Assembly: GCF_018069805.1 (NCBI RefSeq)
Contig: NZ_JAGPYN010000024.1
Location: 1 to 64,000 of the forward strand
Direction of reading: 5' to 3'
Length of the DNA stretch: 64,000 bases
Source: Pseudoalteromonas ostreae
GTDB taxonomy: Bacteria; Pseudomonadota; Gammaproteobacteria; Enterobacterales; Alteromonadaceae
The position numbers were made by a program, and so were the translations under genes. Each line of letters begins with the position of its first letter. Position 1 is the first letter of the stretch. Positions 1 to 11,912 of the stretch are shown piece by piece. Under the pieces are notes generated by a model. It was not told the origin of the DNA. It made no database searches and saw nothing but the letters and a program-made list of their open reading frames with translations.

Positions 1-48
1 AGCTCCTGCCTCGCTAAGCGTTGCTGTCTGCCGTCTCAGTGGGGTCGC

Positions 49-76
49 ATTATAGGGCGCGGCGAATTTTACGCAA
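49..76 (-). promoter_or_regulatory. rRNA operon P1-type promoter reading off the left edge
   Basis: On the minus strand there is a perfect -10 TATAAT (49-54), a 16-bp spacer and a -35 TTGCGT (71-76), with an A/T-rich stretch upstream (about 80-110) that would serve as an UP element. After the -10 comes a GC-rich discriminator and a short CACTGAGACGG-like stretch, which closely resembles E. coli rrn P1 promoters. The rRNA genes would lie outside the window to the left. An rrn operon next to yrdA is also seen in enterics (established knowledge). The promoter is seen in the sequence; its assignment to rRNA is inferred. Confidence 0.75.
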
Positions 77-250
77 GCGTTTTTTAAAGAAAACTTGAAA
101 TAAAGTACTGTTCGTTCAATTTACACGCTAAACAGCTCAAAAGTGCTAGTTTAGTATACAGCACAGATCCTAGCTGGCCATTTTATAGGCTCTACTGCTA
201 CACTATTTACCTCTTACTGTTGAACTTATTCTTAATTTATTAGGTGTTTT

Positions 251-784
251 ATGGCAATCCGTTCTTATAAAGGAATTACTCCTCGTTTTAACCAATCTGT
301 TTATATAGATGAGTCGGCTGTTTTAGTTGGTGATATCACATTAGGTGAAGATAGTAGTGTTTGGCCATTAGTAGCAGCACGAGGGGACGTTAACTATATA
401 CGCATTGGTAAACGTACTAACGTGCAAGACGGCAGCGTGTTACATCTAACGCGTGCCAGTAAAAGTAACCCAGATGGTTATCCATTAATTATTGGTGATG
501 ATGTTACCGTTGGTCACAAGGTTATGTTGCACGGCTGTTGTTTGGGTAATCGTATTTTAGTCGGCATGGGCGCGATTGTAATGGATAATGCCATTGTTGA
601 AGATGATGTGATAATTGGTGGCGGTTCATTAGTTCCACCAAACAAGCGCTTGGAATCGGGCTTTCTCTATGTGGGTAGTCCAGTAAAGCAGGCGCGCCCT
701 TTAACCGAGCAAGAGCTGAGTTTTTTAAAAATATCAGCAACTAATTATGTTGAGCTTAAAGATGAGTATCTAGCTGAGGATTAA
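251..784 (+). CDS. yrdA: Gamma-carbonic anhydrase-like hexapeptide protein (YrdA/CaiE/PaaY family)
   Basis: A 177-residue left-handed beta-helix protein of the gamma-class carbonic anhydrase family. The three expected metal-ligand histidines are visible at H65, H89 and H94, in the contexts VLH, VGHKVMLH. The sequence begins MAIRSYKGITPRF, typical of the family. Its length equals that of close E. coli-type homologues (about 180). Physiological activity of YrdA proteins is uncertain, and many show little CO2 hydration. It reads rightward from a 170-bp leader that it shares divergently with the rRNA promoter, and its end overlaps the DUF1488 gene by 4 bp (convergent). Confidence 0.9.
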   Translation: MAIRSYKGITPRFNQSVYIDESAVLVGDITLGEDSSVWPLVAARGDVNYIRIGKRTNVQDGSVLHLTRASKSNPDGYPLIIGDDVTVGHKVMLHGCCLGNRILVGMGAIVMDNAIVEDDVIIGGGSLVPPNKRLESGFLYVGSPVKQARPLTEQELSFLKISATNYVELKDEYLAED

Positions 785-1035
785 CTCAGCACTGAAACAA
801 TGATTTGTCCTGCCGAGTTATATTCTTCATTCTCGATTAGTTGCTCGGCTATATCTTCATAGTCAAAACGCGCCTGTTCAAAATGTAACTTTGCAGCTTG
901 TTGGTCTGCCAATGCTAGCGTGTGTGTGTCAATGACACATTCAACCATTAAGCCACTTACTTGAGCAAAAAACGTTAACTGCTGGGATTGTACGTTAAAT
1001 TCAAATCGGTCGATAAATTGGATTGCTTGGTTCAT
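781..1035 (-). CDS. DUF1488 family small protein (YrdB-like)
   Basis: An 84-residue protein beginning [13 protein letters not shown]. It has the size and genomic position of the DUF1488 family, which sits beside aroE in many gammaproteobacteria. Function is unknown. Its start codon overlaps the end of aroE by 4 bp (ATGA-type overlap), so it is translationally coupled as the last gene of an aroE operon. No membrane segment, signal peptide or catalytic motif is apparent. Confidence 0.75.
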   Translation of the reverse strand: MNQAIQFIDRFEFNVQSQQLTFFAQVSGLMVECVIDTHTLALADQQAAKLHFEQARFDYEDIAEQLIENEEYNSAGQIIVSVLS

Positions 1036-1856
1036 GCAAGCTCTCCGGTTTTTAATGCCCGAACAACAGGGAGTATTTCAGGCATATTATTGCGCCACAC
1101 AAAATAGGCTTGTGCAGCTTGCCCTACTAGCATGCCACTTCCATCAAGTACGTTAATATTAGCCTTATAGCCCTGAGCCCATTGCATAAACAGCGTATTT
1201 TGCTGTGAATAAAACATATCATAAACATGTTCACAGCCATCAAGGTGTTTTTTATCAAGTGCAGGCAATTCACCAAGCATACTGCTAGATGTAGAGTTTA
1301 CAATTAGCGAGTAATCACTTACTGGTAAATCATCAAAACCATAGCCAGTTACATTACCGTATTGGGCAAATAATTCAGCCAGTTCCTTAGCTTTTGCTGC
1401 CGTACGATTAACTATGATGATTTCACTCGGCTGTTGTGCCAATAGCGGCAAAACCACGCCACGTGCAGCGCCTCCTGCACCTATTAGTAAGACCCGTTTA
1501 TCTTTAATGGTAACCTGATTCGCAAGCAGATCGTTCACAAAACCGATGCCATCGGTGTTGTCACCTAGTAAGCGCCCATCATCTAATAACTTAATAGTAT
1601 TTACTGCTCCGGCAATGGTTGCCAATTCAGTTCGCTCATCAACTAGCGCAAATGCTTGCTCTTTAAATGGCACTGTAACATTAGCCCCTTTACCGCCTGT
1701 GGCAAAAAAATCGGCCACGGCTTTTTTAAAACCATCAATCGGTGCTAATATTGCGCTGTATTCGATTTGTTCGCCCAATGAGGTTGCAAATTGCTGATGT
1801 ATCGCAGGGGATTTTGAGTGTTTAATAGGATTTCCAAAAACTGCATATTTGTCCAT
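1032..1856 (-). CDS. aroE: Shikimate dehydrogenase (NADP+)
   Basis: A 274-residue AroE reducing 3-dehydroshikimate to shikimate in chorismate synthesis. Visible signatures are the shikimate-binding segment NPIKHSKSP (9-17), catalytic Lys65 in [10 protein letters not shown], Asp102 in GDNTDG, and the dinucleotide-binding loop GAGGAA (126-131). Length matches E. coli AroE (272). It is followed directly by the DUF1488 gene. In relatives hemF usually precedes aroE on the same strand; here a globin and a chemoreceptor gene on the other strand separate them. Confidence 0.97.
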   Translation of the reverse strand: MDKYAVFGNPIKHSKSPAIHQQFATSLGEQIEYSAILAPIDGFKKAVADFFATGGKGANVTVPFKEQAFALVDERTELATIAGAVNTIKLLDDGRLLGDNTDGIGFVNDLLANQVTIKDKRVLLIGAGGAARGVVLPLLAQQPSEIIIVNRTAAKAKELAELFAQYGNVTGYGFDDLPVSDYSLIVNSTSSSMLGELPALDKKHLDGCEHVYDMFYSQQNTLFMQWAQGYKANINVLDGSGMLVGQAAQAYFVWRNNMPEILPVVRALKTGELA

Positions 1857-1923
1857 ATTTGAGCAACCTCTTTGTGCAGTAACATTACCTCGTAACTTAC
1901 TGCTAATTAATGATGATAAAACT

Positions 1924-2361
1924 ATGATTAAACGATTATTTTCAAAATCGAAACCACCAGAACAACAGCAAGCACCAACGCCAGAAAAAACACCTTATCA
2001 ACTGATGGGTGGAGAAGCTGGTGCTTTAGCACTTGCGAATCGATTCTACGACATTATGGCCAGCGATGAATACGCTAAACCGTTATATGATATGCATCCT
2101 CAACCATTAGACCGTATTCGCCAAGTGTTTTTTGAGTTTTTATCAGGGTGGTTAGGCGGCCCAGACTTGTTTGTTGAAAAACATGGTCACCCTATGCTAC
2201 GTAAACGCCATATGCCTTTTCCAATTGATCAAGATTTACGAGATCAATGGATGTATTGCATGAATAAAGCGTTAGACGCGGAAATTGATAATCCCTTATT
2301 ACGAGAAGGGTTACGTAAATCTTTGGCACAACTTGCCAGTCATATGATTAATCAGCACTAG
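1924..2361 (+). CDS. Group II truncated haemoglobin
   Basis: A 145-residue 2-on-2 globin of the bacterial group II type. It shows the proximal histidine H96 in RKRHMPFPI and the family-typical tryptophan at helix G (W109 in DQWMYCMN), followed by an amphipathic C-terminal helix. The frame stays open upstream to 1849, but that extension overlaps the aroE start and has no globin similarity, so ATG 1924 ([10 protein letters not shown]) is preferred. Such globins bind O2 or NO and are linked to NO detoxification or redox chemistry in other bacteria. It lies divergently from aroE and 93 bp before the haem-c chemoreceptor gene. Confidence 0.88.
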   Translation: MIKRLFSKSKPPEQQQAPTPEKTPYQLMGGEAGALALANRFYDIMASDEYAKPLYDMHPQPLDRIRQVFFEFLSGWLGGPDLFVEKHGHPMLRKRHMPFPIDQDLRDQWMYCMNKALDAEIDNPLLREGLRKSLAQLASHMINQH

Positions 2362-2454
2362 CACTGCTCTTTAACTGCACGTTATTTGCGCCAAGTCAAA
2401 ACGGCCTTTTTTTTAATATAGATAATACGTGATCAAATATTTAGAAAAAGCGTC

Positions 2455-4062
2455 GTGCGTGTGAAATCAATCCAACATAAGATTTATGCCTTATTGGCCC
2501 TAACAGGTATTATTGTGTTAATTGCCAGTATTCTTAGTAGCTCAAGCCAACAACGAACGCTTGCGCAAGACACTGTTGCAGAAAATATTAAGCTTCTTGC
2601 TGATAACTACTTTGACTCTATCAATACTTTGATGATCACAGGCACCATGGCAAATAGAGAGCTATTAAGCCAAAAACTACGCAAACACCCAAATATTGAA
2701 GATGCGCATATTATTCGCTCCCCAATTGTTAATAAACTTTATGGGCCGGGCAATAAAAATCAAGCGCCGAGCAACGATATTGAACGTGAGGCTTTAAAAG
2801 GCAAGGAAACATTGCTAATTGATCAGCAAAATAATAGTCGCAGTATGACTTTTCTGCGCCCTATGTTTGCCAGTAGCGATTATAAAGGCACTAATTGCCT
2901 TGGCTGTCATCAAGCACAAGAAGGTGATGTACTCGGCGTAGTTAAAATTAGTTACTCATTAGCTGATATTGATAATGCGGTGACTTACAACACCCTAGTA
3001 AATACCGCATTACTCTCTATAATTTTTATTATTGCCTTTGTATTACTGGGCATTATGTTTAGACAAATTTTTATTGTACGCCTTAAAAAACTTGGTCATG
3101 CTATGCATTTAGCTACAACCAACAAAGATTTAAGCCTGCGAATTGACGATAGCGCTGAAGATGAACTGGGTTGGCTCGCCACCAGCTTTAATAAGATGAT
3201 CGCCACCTTTAAAGATAATATTGCTCAAGTATCTCATTCATCAAGAGTATTGATCCACTCAGCAGAAAAAATTTATACCTCAGCGGATACTACTGAGCGC
3301 GCTATTTTAGAGCAAAAGAAAAATACCGACTCCGTGGCAGCTGCTATAAACGAACTAGAGAGCTCCTCTAATGAAGTAAAAAACACCACTCACTTTGCCT
3401 CTGAAAAATCAGAGAACAGTAATGAACTGGCACAACAAAGTATGCATGTTGCTGAACAAACAGAACTCAGTATTAATCAATTGGCAGACGATGTTCGCCA
3501 AGCTGCAGCACAAGTAAGTCAACTACAAGTACAAACACTTGAGGTAGGAAAAGTACTCGAAGTGATTAGCAGTATTGCTGAACAGACTAACTTGTTAGCT
3601 CTTAATGCTGCGATTGAAGCCGCACGTGCAGGTGAAGCTGGTCGGGGCTTTGCTGTGGTGGCTGATGAAGTACGTACGTTGGCAACTCGTACTCATGCAT
3701 CCACCGATGAAATTCGTCGCACAATCGACAAACTACAATCCGAAGCAGCGCAAACAGTTAAAACCATGGGTGAATCGTGTGAGGAGGCTGATGCTAGAGC
3801 GCAACAAGTAAAAAATGTTGCTCAAGCTTTAAAAGATATTTCTATGCAGATGAATGAAATAAATCAACTTAATATTCAAATAGCCGACGCGACAGAACAA
3901 CAAAACTTAGCCGCAGAGGAAATAAATAGGAGTGTTATTGGTATTAGTGATAACGCTGAGCGGTCATTAGTGGATGCTAACGATAACCAAAAAGTAAGTG
4001 AGGAGCTGTTAAATCTAGCGCGCTCACTGGATGAGCAAGTAAGAAGCTTTAAATTGATGTAA
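2455..4062 (+). CDS. Methyl-accepting chemotaxis protein with a periplasmic c-type haem motif
   Basis: A 535-residue transmembrane chemoreceptor starting at GTG 2455 (a second in-frame GTG lies 6 bp on). Order: TM1 about residues 9-28, a periplasmic domain of about 150 residues, TM2 about 182-204, HAMP about 205-258, then the cytoplasmic signalling domain. The latter has the highly conserved hairpin tip at about 368-409, including [19 protein letters not shown]. The periplasmic domain contains C148-L-G-C-H152, a CXXCH covalent haem-binding motif. Haem-c chemoreceptors with PAS-like sensor domains are known in Geobacter, so redox or gas sensing is plausible here. The ligand is not deducible. 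Confidence 0.9.
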   Translation: MRVKSIQHKIYALLALTGIIVLIASILSSSSQQRTLAQDTVAENIKLLADNYFDSINTLMITGTMANRELLSQKLRKHPNIEDAHIIRSPIVNKLYGPGNKNQAPSNDIEREALKGKETLLIDQQNNSRSMTFLRPMFASSDYKGTNCLGCHQAQEGDVLGVVKISYSLADIDNAVTYNTLVNTALLSIIFIIAFVLLGIMFRQIFIVRLKKLGHAMHLATTNKDLSLRIDDSAEDELGWLATSFNKMIATFKDNIAQVSHSSRVLIHSAEKIYTSADTTERAILEQKKNTDSVAAAINELESSSNEVKNTTHFASEKSENSNELAQQSMHVAEQTELSINQLADDVRQAAAQVSQLQVQTLEVGKVLEVISSIAEQTNLLALNAAIEAARAGEAGRGFAVVADEVRTLATRTHASTDEIRRTIDKLQSEAAQTVKTMGESCEEADARAQQVKNVAQALKDISMQMNEINQLNIQIADATEQQNLAAEEINRSVIGISDNAERSLVDANDNQKVSEELLNLARSLDEQVRSFKLM

Positions 4063-4112
4063 TACTTAAAGTTGCCAATCAATAAAGCAGATATTGACTG
4101 GCAGCCTGCTTA

Positions 4113-5599
<1,487 letters not shown>

Positions 5600-5636
5600 T
5601 GAAAATCTCCAAATACAATAAAATTAAAGCCGGTAA

Positions 5637-6209
5637 TTATTCGCTCACCGTGAATTTATGCGAGCAACTTTTCTGAGGGCATTGTAGCACAACACTATTG
5701 GTCATTTGCTTTTGCATCATTACTGGCCATTGGCACGCGGGGCAGATATGGCTAACTGGTTTGTGATTGAGTGTGTATTTACAACTTGGATAGCTATTAC
5801 ATGAATAAAATGTTTTACCAAATTTATTACTACGCGCCACTAACTGGCCTTTTTTACACTTAGGGCAAGCAGGTAAAACTTCTTCATTTGGCTCAGGCTC
5901 ATCATGAGCAATATAGTGACACTCAGGATAACCCGTACAGCCAATAAACATACCATAGCGGCCATTCTTCACTACTAGCGGATTACCACACTCTGGACAA
6001 GGGCTATCATCAAGTACTTTGATTTGTTGAGTATCATGTTGAGCAAGCGAGCGAATAAAATCACATTCGGGGTAACTCGCACAGCCAAGGAAAGGACCTG
6101 ATTTACTGTTGCGGATCACAAGCTCCGAACCGCATTTAGGGCACACTTCGTATTCTTTTTCTAAGGCATGTTGATTTGCAGAAAAAAGCGATTGGTCGAT
6201 TTTACTCAT
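5637..6209 (-). CDS. Topoisomerase I-type zinc-ribbon protein (YrdD-like)
   Basis: A 190-residue protein made almost wholly of four tetra-cysteine zinc ribbons like those at the C-terminus of topoisomerase I. Motifs run CPKCGSELV...C, CPECGNPLV...C, CPKCKKGQL...C and a last CPACQWPV...C. It lacks the topoisomerase catalytic domains. A nucleic-acid-binding role is likely from the fold, but the specific function is unknown. It precedes tsaC and hemF on the same strand, as yrdD does in E. coli. Confidence 0.9.
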   Translation of the reverse strand: MSKIDQSLFSANQHALEKEYEVCPKCGSELVIRNSKSGPFLGCASYPECDFIRSLAQHDTQQIKVLDDSPCPECGNPLVVKNGRYGMFIGCTGYPECHYIAHDEPEPNEEVLPACPKCKKGQLVARSNKFGKTFYSCNSYPSCKYTLNHKPVSHICPACQWPVMMQKQMTNSVVLQCPQKSCSHKFTVSE

Positions 6210-6282
6210 GTGTTCCCTAAGCAGCTGACTAATTTTCGCCTAATATACCCAAACTAATTAAAGATACAAGCGCAGCACTTGC

Positions 6283-6756
6283 TTAATGTAGTACCTCTGC
6301 CGGCTCATCAAAAATAAGTTCTTCCATTTGTGCATAAGCTTGCTCTGAGCCTGGCACATTAAACAACACCATAAGTACCACCCATTTTAAATCATCAAGT
6401 GATATATAAGATTTATCTAATGCGAACAAACGATCCATAACCATTTCACGCGTTGCGCTGTTGATCACTCCGACTTGTTCAACAAACATTAAAAAGCCCC
6501 GACACTCTACGCTCAGCATTTGGCATTCACTGTCGGTAAAAATACGTATCGCATGTTGTGGGAGGCGGTTTAAATAAGGGAATTCATCACTGTGCTGCAA
6601 ATCAGCAAGCTGCTCAAGCCAATCAAGTGCTTTGTATATTTCGGGCTTATTGAAGCCAGCACGTAATAATTCATCAGTGAGTTCATTATGCTCAACAAAG
6701 ACTTCAGCTTCGCTGTGAATATAGTTTTCAAACAGATACATGAGGATATCGAACAT
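6283..6756 (-). CDS. smg: Smg family protein (DUF494)
   Basis: A 157-residue protein, exactly the E. coli Smg length, beginning [18 protein letters not shown]. The frame extends five codons upstream to a GTG, but an ideal GGAGG lies 8 bp before ATG 6756, which therefore decides the start. Smg is conserved next to dprA. Its biochemical function is not established. No signal peptide or membrane helix is visible. Confidence 0.92.
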   Translation of the reverse strand: MFDILMYLFENYIHSEAEVFVEHNELTDELLRAGFNKPEIYKALDWLEQLADLQHSDEFPYLNRLPQHAIRIFTDSECQMLSVECRGFLMFVEQVGVINSATREMVMDRLFALDKSYISLDDLKWVVLMVLFNVPGSEQAYAQMEELIFDEPAEVLH

Positions 6757-6779
6757 GTTACTTTCCTCCACACTAAAGC

Positions 6780-7862
6780 TTATCGAACTCTAATATAGCC
6801 ATCTAATACACGCTCGACTCTATCTTCTAATTCAAGATCAAGTAAACGCGCTTGTACTTTGTCTATTGGCCACTGACTACGCTGAGCAATTATATCCACC
6901 GCAGTTACTTCAAAACCAACACTATTTAGTATTTCGCAGGCAGGTTCATCAACTGTTGCTTCTTCTATAGTATATAGACTGTTTTCGCAGAAAAAGCTCA
7001 CTTCGTCGAGAATATCACTAACATTTCCCACCAGCTTTGCACCTTGTTTAATTAAAAAGTGACTGGCTTCGGAGAGCGGATTTTTAATTGAACCCGGCAC
7101 TGCAAAAACTTCTTTATTTTGCTCCAGCGCATAACGCACGGTGATAAGCGAGCCGCTTTTTATTTCAGCCTCGACAATCAGCACACCTAATGACAAACCG
7201 GATATTATACGGTTACGCCTTGGGAAGTTATTAGCATTAGCGGCTGTACCGGGTAAAAACTCGCTCACCAATAGTCCCTGTTCAGATACTTGATCGGTAA
7301 GTAACTTATGTCGTTTAGGATAATAAACATCCACTCCAGTACCAAGCACTCCAATGGTTTTACCATTGCCCGCCAGTGCTCCTTTGTGGGCAGCACCATC
7401 GATACCTAGTGCCATTCCGGAAGTTACCGTTAATCCCGCTAAAGTGAGTTGATAAGCAAATTCAGCAGCGATCTCTAAGCCGATTGGCGTGGCATTGCGG
7501 CTTCCAACAATAGCAATTTGCGGACTGTTCAATAACTCCATATTACCTCGGCAAAATAGCAACAAAGGCGCACTAGCTATTTCTTTTAATAATGGTGGAT
7601 AGTGAGGATCGAAGTAATCAATTGTGGTTATCTGTAGGTCGCTTAGTACCTTTTGATAGTAATCGACTTGCTGCCAATCGGTTGCCAGTAAATTAGTGGC
7701 TACCTGCTGGCTCAAACCGTGTTTTGTGAGCTGTTCATGAGTTAGCTCAAACAAATCATCTAATGGCAGTTTTTGTGCCAATGCTAATAAGCTTTTAACA
7801 CCTAAGCCTTTACATAAATAAAAGGCAAGCCAATGGGTTAGCTTGCCTGATGAATCTTTCAT
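6780..7862 (-). CDS. dprA: DNA-processing protein DprA/Smf
   Basis: A 360-residue DprA. In naturally competent bacteria it protects incoming single-stranded DNA and loads RecA. The extended Rossmann core is seen in [41 protein letters not shown] and the [11 protein letters not shown] segment, followed by a C-terminal winged-helix-like domain (about residues 300-360). The strong site AAGGAGGG precedes ATG 7862. It lies between lysM and smg on the same strand. The gene does not by itself prove competence. Confidence 0.95.
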   Translation of the reverse strand: MKDSSGKLTHWLAFYLCKGLGVKSLLALAQKLPLDDLFELTHEQLTKHGLSQQVATNLLATDWQQVDYYQKVLSDLQITTIDYFDPHYPPLLKEIASAPLLLFCRGNMELLNSPQIAIVGSRNATPIGLEIAAEFAYQLTLAGLTVTSGMALGIDGAAHKGALAGNGKTIGVLGTGVDVYYPKRHKLLTDQVSEQGLLVSEFLPGTAANANNFPRRNRIISGLSLGVLIVEAEIKSGSLITVRYALEQNKEVFAVPGSIKNPLSEASHFLIKQGAKLVGNVSDILDEVSFFCENSLYTIEEATVDEPACEILNSVGFEVTAVDIIAQRSQWPIDKVQARLLDLELEDRVERVLDGYIRVR

Positions 7863-7891
7863 GCTCCCTCCTTAGAGCGCTCAAACCTGAA

Positions 7892-9013
7892 TTAATTTAT
7901 AACTGCAAAATCACCGACTCGGATTGGGTGCTGGTTTTTTACGATTAAGGCATAACTAACGTTTTTATAAACTTTAAACACCATTAGTTGCCCAACCTGT
8001 TCTTTTGGCATATGCCACACAGTAGTGTCGGCATCGGCCTCAACGCCAAAAAATTCGCTAGCGTTTGTTATTAACTTTTCGAGACTATTTGAATCTTCTT
8101 TGTACCGTGGGCCATTGCGACCATCAAAAACAGTCGGTGATTGGCGCTCAATATCTAAAATGTGGCCTTCTTTAACTTGCTGCTCTGACCCTAAGTTTAG
8201 CACTACTATATCCATTGTGCTGAATTCTCGTAACCCTGTCACTGATGCGATGATTTCACCCTGCACTGGCTGCTCAGAACGATGCATATTAAAGTACGCA
8301 GGTAATAGCTGACCTTCTATCGCAGGCATTAAAAAATCACCCGCTTTGATCTCTCTCTTTACCTGTTCAATTTTAACTGAAGCAGGTATACCATTCGTAA
8401 TATCACCTTTTCTAAATACACGCCCCACCGCCACTAATTGTGCTTTATTAGCCAACTCTTCGTTCGTTTGCGGATCAACGTATGCATCCCCTTTGCGGTA
8501 AATAGCGTATGACTCGTGTAATTTCAGCTCACCTTTAACATAAACTATATGACCTTCAGTATTCATTTTAGTATTAACATTGGCACCTAAAATATAGGGT
8601 TTATCGGCAATGTCATCAACATTTAGTGCTTGCTCAAAGGTTAAGTAAGGGCGCAGCAGCTCAAGGGGTAAAGTAGGGATCGCATTTTTACCTTTTGACG
8701 TAATACGACCATATGGAGAAAGCTTTTTATAACCCTGATTAATCACCAAGCGTGGATTACCGTACTCATCATAGATTAAAGACAGCGCATCCCCAGGATA
8801 AATTAGGTGTGGATTATTAATTTGCGGGTTCATTTTCCAAAGTTCTGGCCACTGCCAAGGCTCTTGCAAATAAATCCCAGAAATATCCCAAAGTGTATCG
8901 CCTTTTTTTACAACGTATTGTTTAGGAGCATCTTTTTTTATTGTCAATACATCAGCTAACGATGGAAAAGTTGCACTTAATGCCAACATTGCCGCGAATA
9001 ATGGGTATCTCAT
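7892..9013 (-). CDS. Secreted LysM-domain peptidoglycan-binding protein
   Basis: A 373-residue exported protein. The start is set at ATG 9013 (MRYPLFAAMLALSATFPSLA), which gives a clean signal peptide and has an AAGGAAG site; an upstream in-frame start would bury the signal. An N-terminal LysM module follows at about residues 32-78 (YVVKKGDTLWDIS ... YPGDALSL). The rest is a conserved region without a recognised domain. LysM proteins of this type precede dprA in many gammaproteobacteria. A periplasmic or cell-wall-associated role is inferred. It is divergent from def. Confidence 0.88.
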   Translation of the reverse strand: MRYPLFAAMLALSATFPSLADVLTIKKDAPKQYVVKKGDTLWDISGIYLQEPWQWPELWKMNPQINNPHLIYPGDALSLIYDEYGNPRLVINQGYKKLSPYGRITSKGKNAIPTLPLELLRPYLTFEQALNVDDIADKPYILGANVNTKMNTEGHIVYVKGELKLHESYAIYRKGDAYVDPQTNEELANKAQLVAVGRVFRKGDITNGIPASVKIEQVKREIKAGDFLMPAIEGQLLPAYFNMHRSEQPVQGEIIASVTGLREFSTMDIVVLNLGSEQQVKEGHILDIERQSPTVFDGRNGPRYKEDSNSLEKLITNASEFFGVEADADTTVWHMPKEQVGQLMVFKVYKNVSYALIVKNQHPIRVGDFAVIN

Positions 9014-9131
9014 TGAGCTTCCTTTTGGTGTTTTTTCATTATTATCAACCAAAACCTGTTAAAGGTGAACGCGAATGGCTAAAATAAGAGCATACAATAC
9101 CCTAAATTAAGCACAAGTGAAAAAGGTTACT

Positions 9132-9638
9132 ATGGCTAGGTTAGAAGTTTTAAGATTTCCAGATGAGCGTTTACGTACAATAGCAAAAGAAGTGATGCAA
9201 GTTGACGACCAAATTCGCCAAATTGTAAAAGACATGCTGGAAACTATGTATGATGAAAACGGCATTGGATTAGCTGCGACTCAAGTCGATATTCATCAAC
9301 GTATTGTGGTCATTGACGTATCAGAAGAACGTGATGAACCGTTAGTGTTGATCAACCCAACAATCACTAAACAAGATGGCACCACGGTAAGTGAGGAAGG
9401 CTGTTTATCTGTGCCACACTCTTATGCAAAAGTTGACCGCGCAGAAACAGTCACAGTGAACGCATTAAACGAAAATGGCGAAGAGTTTAGCTTAGATGCC
9501 GATGAGTTATTAGCAATTTGTATTCAACACGAATTAGATCACTTAAAAGGCAAATTATTTATCGATTATTTATCGCCACTAAAGCGCCAACGTATTCGTA
9601 AAAAGCTTGAAAAAGAAGCTAAGTTATCAGCACAATAA
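9132..9638 (+). CDS. def: Peptide deformylase
   Basis: A 168-residue deformylase removing formyl groups from nascent proteins. All three catalytic motifs are visible: GIGLAATQV (44-52), EEGCLS with metal ligand C91, and QHELDH with H133 and H137 and catalytic E134. The start is ATG 9132 rather than the GTG five codons upstream, since AAGG lies 5 bp before this ATG and the mature family begins near here. It is followed 21 bp later by fmt, its partner in the formyl-methionine cycle. Confidence 0.97.
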   Translation: MARLEVLRFPDERLRTIAKEVMQVDDQIRQIVKDMLETMYDENGIGLAATQVDIHQRIVVIDVSEERDEPLVLINPTITKQDGTTVSEEGCLSVPHSYAKVDRAETVTVNALNENGEEFSLDADELLAICIQHELDHLKGKLFIDYLSPLKRQRIRKKLEKEAKLSAQ

Positions 9639-9659
9639 TAAGCACCTTAGGAAAACTCA

Positions 9660-10613
9660 GTGACACAACCATTACGCATTATTTTTGCCGGTACGCCAGA
9701 CTTTGCAGCGCGCCATTTACAAGCTCTTATCGACTCTGAGCATCAAATTGTTGGCGTGTATAGCCAACCCGACCGTCCAGCAGGACGCGGTAAAAAACTC
9801 AAAGCCAGTGAAGTGAAAGAGCTCGCACTGGCCAATGAGTTAGCAGTGTTTCAACCTGCCTCATTAAAAAGTGACGACGCTCTGGCTGAACTAAGCAGCT
9901 TAAATGCTGACCTTATGATCGTGGTCGCTTATGGATTACTGTTACCAAAAGCAATTTTAGAGGCGCCACGGTTTGGTTGTTTAAATGTACACGGCTCAAT
10001 TTTACCGCGCTGGCGTGGTGCTGCGCCAATTCAACGCGCTATCTGGGCCGGCGATGAAGAAACTGGCGTGACCATAATGCAAATGGATGAAGGCCTAGAT
10101 ACCGGCGACATGCTACATATTAGCCGCTGCCCTATTACCGCCACTGAAACAAGTGCAAGTTTATACGCTAAGCTTGCCGATTTAGGCCCAAGCGCACTAA
10201 TAGACACCATTACTAAGTTAGCTAATGGCGAAATTACCCCGCAAGTACAAAATGACGAACTTGCCAATTACGCTAAAAAACTATCGAAAGACGAAGCAAA
10301 TATTGATTGGTCGATGGACGCAGCGCAAATAGAGCGTAATATCCGCTCATTCAATCCATGGCCGGTCTGTTTTACCCAAATGGGCGAACACACTGTAAAA
10401 GTTTATCAAGCCAATGTTGTTGAGCAGCAAGGCACGGCCGGCACGGTATTACAAAGCGATAAACACGGTATTATGATTGCCTGTGGTACTAACGCACTTA
10501 ATATCACTCAAGTACAACCACAAGGTAAAAAGCCAATGGCCATTACTGACTTTTTAAATGGTCGAGCAGACTGGGTAACTCCTGGCACACGAATAGGCGA
10601 ACACAATGAGTAA
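9660..10613 (+). CDS. fmt: Methionyl-tRNA formyltransferase
   Basis: A 317-residue Fmt formylating initiator Met-tRNA with 10-formyl-THF (E. coli Fmt is 315). The N-terminal formyltransferase domain begins [17 protein letters not shown] and carries the [17 protein letters not shown] motif with the catalytic Asn/His region. A C-terminal OB-like tRNA-binding domain follows. It starts at GTG 9660 behind an AGGA site, and its end overlaps the rsmB start by 8 bp, indicating a def-fmt-rsmB-trkA operon. Confidence 0.97.
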   Translation: MTQPLRIIFAGTPDFAARHLQALIDSEHQIVGVYSQPDRPAGRGKKLKASEVKELALANELAVFQPASLKSDDALAELSSLNADLMIVVAYGLLLPKAILEAPRFGCLNVHGSILPRWRGAAPIQRAIWAGDEETGVTIMQMDEGLDTGDMLHISRCPITATETSASLYAKLADLGPSALIDTITKLANGEITPQVQNDELANYAKKLSKDEANIDWSMDAAQIERNIRSFNPWPVCFTQMGEHTVKVYQANVVEQQGTAGTVLQSDKHGIMIACGTNALNITQVQPQGKKPMAITDFLNGRADWVTPGTRIGEHNE

Positions 10614-11895
10614 TGTCAGGGCGCTTGCCGCCGAAACTTTATATAACGTGGTTGATAAAGGCGCCTCATTAAATCAAGAGCTACCTTTTGCCAGCCAAGG
10701 TTTACCACCTAAAGATAAAGCGTTATTGCAGCAAATTTGTTACGGCGTACTGCGTTATTTACCAAGTTTAGAAAATTATTGTCAACATTTAGTTGAGCAG
10801 CCACTTAAAGGTAAGCGCCGCATATTCCAGTTCTTGCTGTATGTGGGCATTTACCAACTACAACATATGCGGGTTCCACCGCATGCAGCCATTAGCGAAA
10901 CGGTTAATGCATTAGAGCAACTGCGTGCACTGGGTTTAAAAGGCTTGATCAACGCTATTTTACGCAGCTTTCAGCGCCAGCAAGCAGAGCTTGAAGAAAA
11001 AGCCAAACAAATACCTGTGTGTTTATACAACCACCCAAACTGGTTTATCAAACAAGTAACAGAAGCTTACCCTGACTCTTGGCAAGCTCTACTAGCAGCG
11101 AACCAGCAGCAAGCACCAATGTGGTTGCGTGTTAACCAAGCGCAATATAGCACCGCTGAATATAGCGAAATGCTCACTGCTAATGACATTGAACATACAC
11201 TCAATCCTGATTTCCCTGATGGTATTAAGCTGGATAAACCCCGCGATGTGTTTTCCTTGCCAGAATTCGACACCGGCGCATGTTCAGTACAAGATGCAGC
11301 AGCACAGCTTGCGGCACGCTTGTTAGATCCAAAAGCTGACGAGCATATTTTAGATGCCTGCGCAGCACCCGGTGGTAAAACCTGTCACATTCTAGAACTC
11401 GCAGATGCTGATGTGCTGGCACTTGATAGCGATGCCACCCGCCTTGAACGTGTAAAGCAAAACCTTGAAAGAATTGGTTTAGGTGCCGACTTACAATGTG
11501 CCGATGCTTCGCAGCCACACAAATGGTGGGATGAGCAACAGTTTGACCGCATTCTATTAGACGTTCCTTGCTCTGCAACGGGTGTTATTCGTCGTCACCC
11601 AGATATCAAATGGCTACGTCGAGCATCAGATATCAATGATCTGGCGACACTCCAAGGCGATATCCTCAATAGCATTTGGCCATTATTGAAACTAGGTGGC
11701 ACGCTAATTTATGCAACCTGCTCGGTATTACCACAAGAGAACCAACAGCAAGTCGCTAAGTTTTTAGCAAATAATAATGATGTTGAACATATCCCGCTAC
11801 ATGATAACGATACCCCAAGCAACCCTGGGCTGCAGTTACTGCCTGGTGAGAGTGACGGATTTTATTATGCCAAGCTTATAAAAACACACTCATAA
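10606..11895 (+). CDS. rsmB: 16S rRNA (cytosine-967-C5)-methyltransferase
   Basis: A 429-residue RsmB (E. coli 429). The N-terminal NusB-like domain (about 1-140) is followed by a Rossmann methyltransferase. Visible are the SAM site [15 protein letters not shown] and the m5C catalytic motifs [15 protein letters not shown] and [11 protein letters not shown], the second holding the nucleophilic cysteine. It methylates C967 of 16S rRNA. It is translationally coupled to fmt and 17 bp upstream of trkA. Confidence 0.97.
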   Translation: MSNVRALAAETLYNVVDKGASLNQELPFASQGLPPKDKALLQQICYGVLRYLPSLENYCQHLVEQPLKGKRRIFQFLLYVGIYQLQHMRVPPHAAISETVNALEQLRALGLKGLINAILRSFQRQQAELEEKAKQIPVCLYNHPNWFIKQVTEAYPDSWQALLAANQQQAPMWLRVNQAQYSTAEYSEMLTANDIEHTLNPDFPDGIKLDKPRDVFSLPEFDTGACSVQDAAAQLAARLLDPKADEHILDACAAPGGKTCHILELADADVLALDSDATRLERVKQNLERIGLGADLQCADASQPHKWWDEQQFDRILLDVPCSATGVIRRHPDIKWLRRASDINDLATLQGDILNSIWPLLKLGGTLIYATCSVLPQENQQQVAKFLANNNDVEHIPLHDNDTPSNPGLQLLPGESDGFYYAKLIKTHS

Positions 11896-11912
11896 GAAGC
11901 TTTTAGTAAATC

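Noticed and set aside
1849..1923. Longer N-terminus for the truncated haemoglobin
   Set aside because: It overlaps the aroE start and adds residues without globin character; ATG 1924 gives the family length.
6757..6771. GTG start five codons upstream in smg
   Set aside because: GGAGG sits 8 bp before ATG 6756, which also yields the exact E. coli length.
8025..8312. 95-codon plus-strand frame inside the lysM gene
   Set aside because: Shadow frame of a well-supported gene with no start signal or family similarity.
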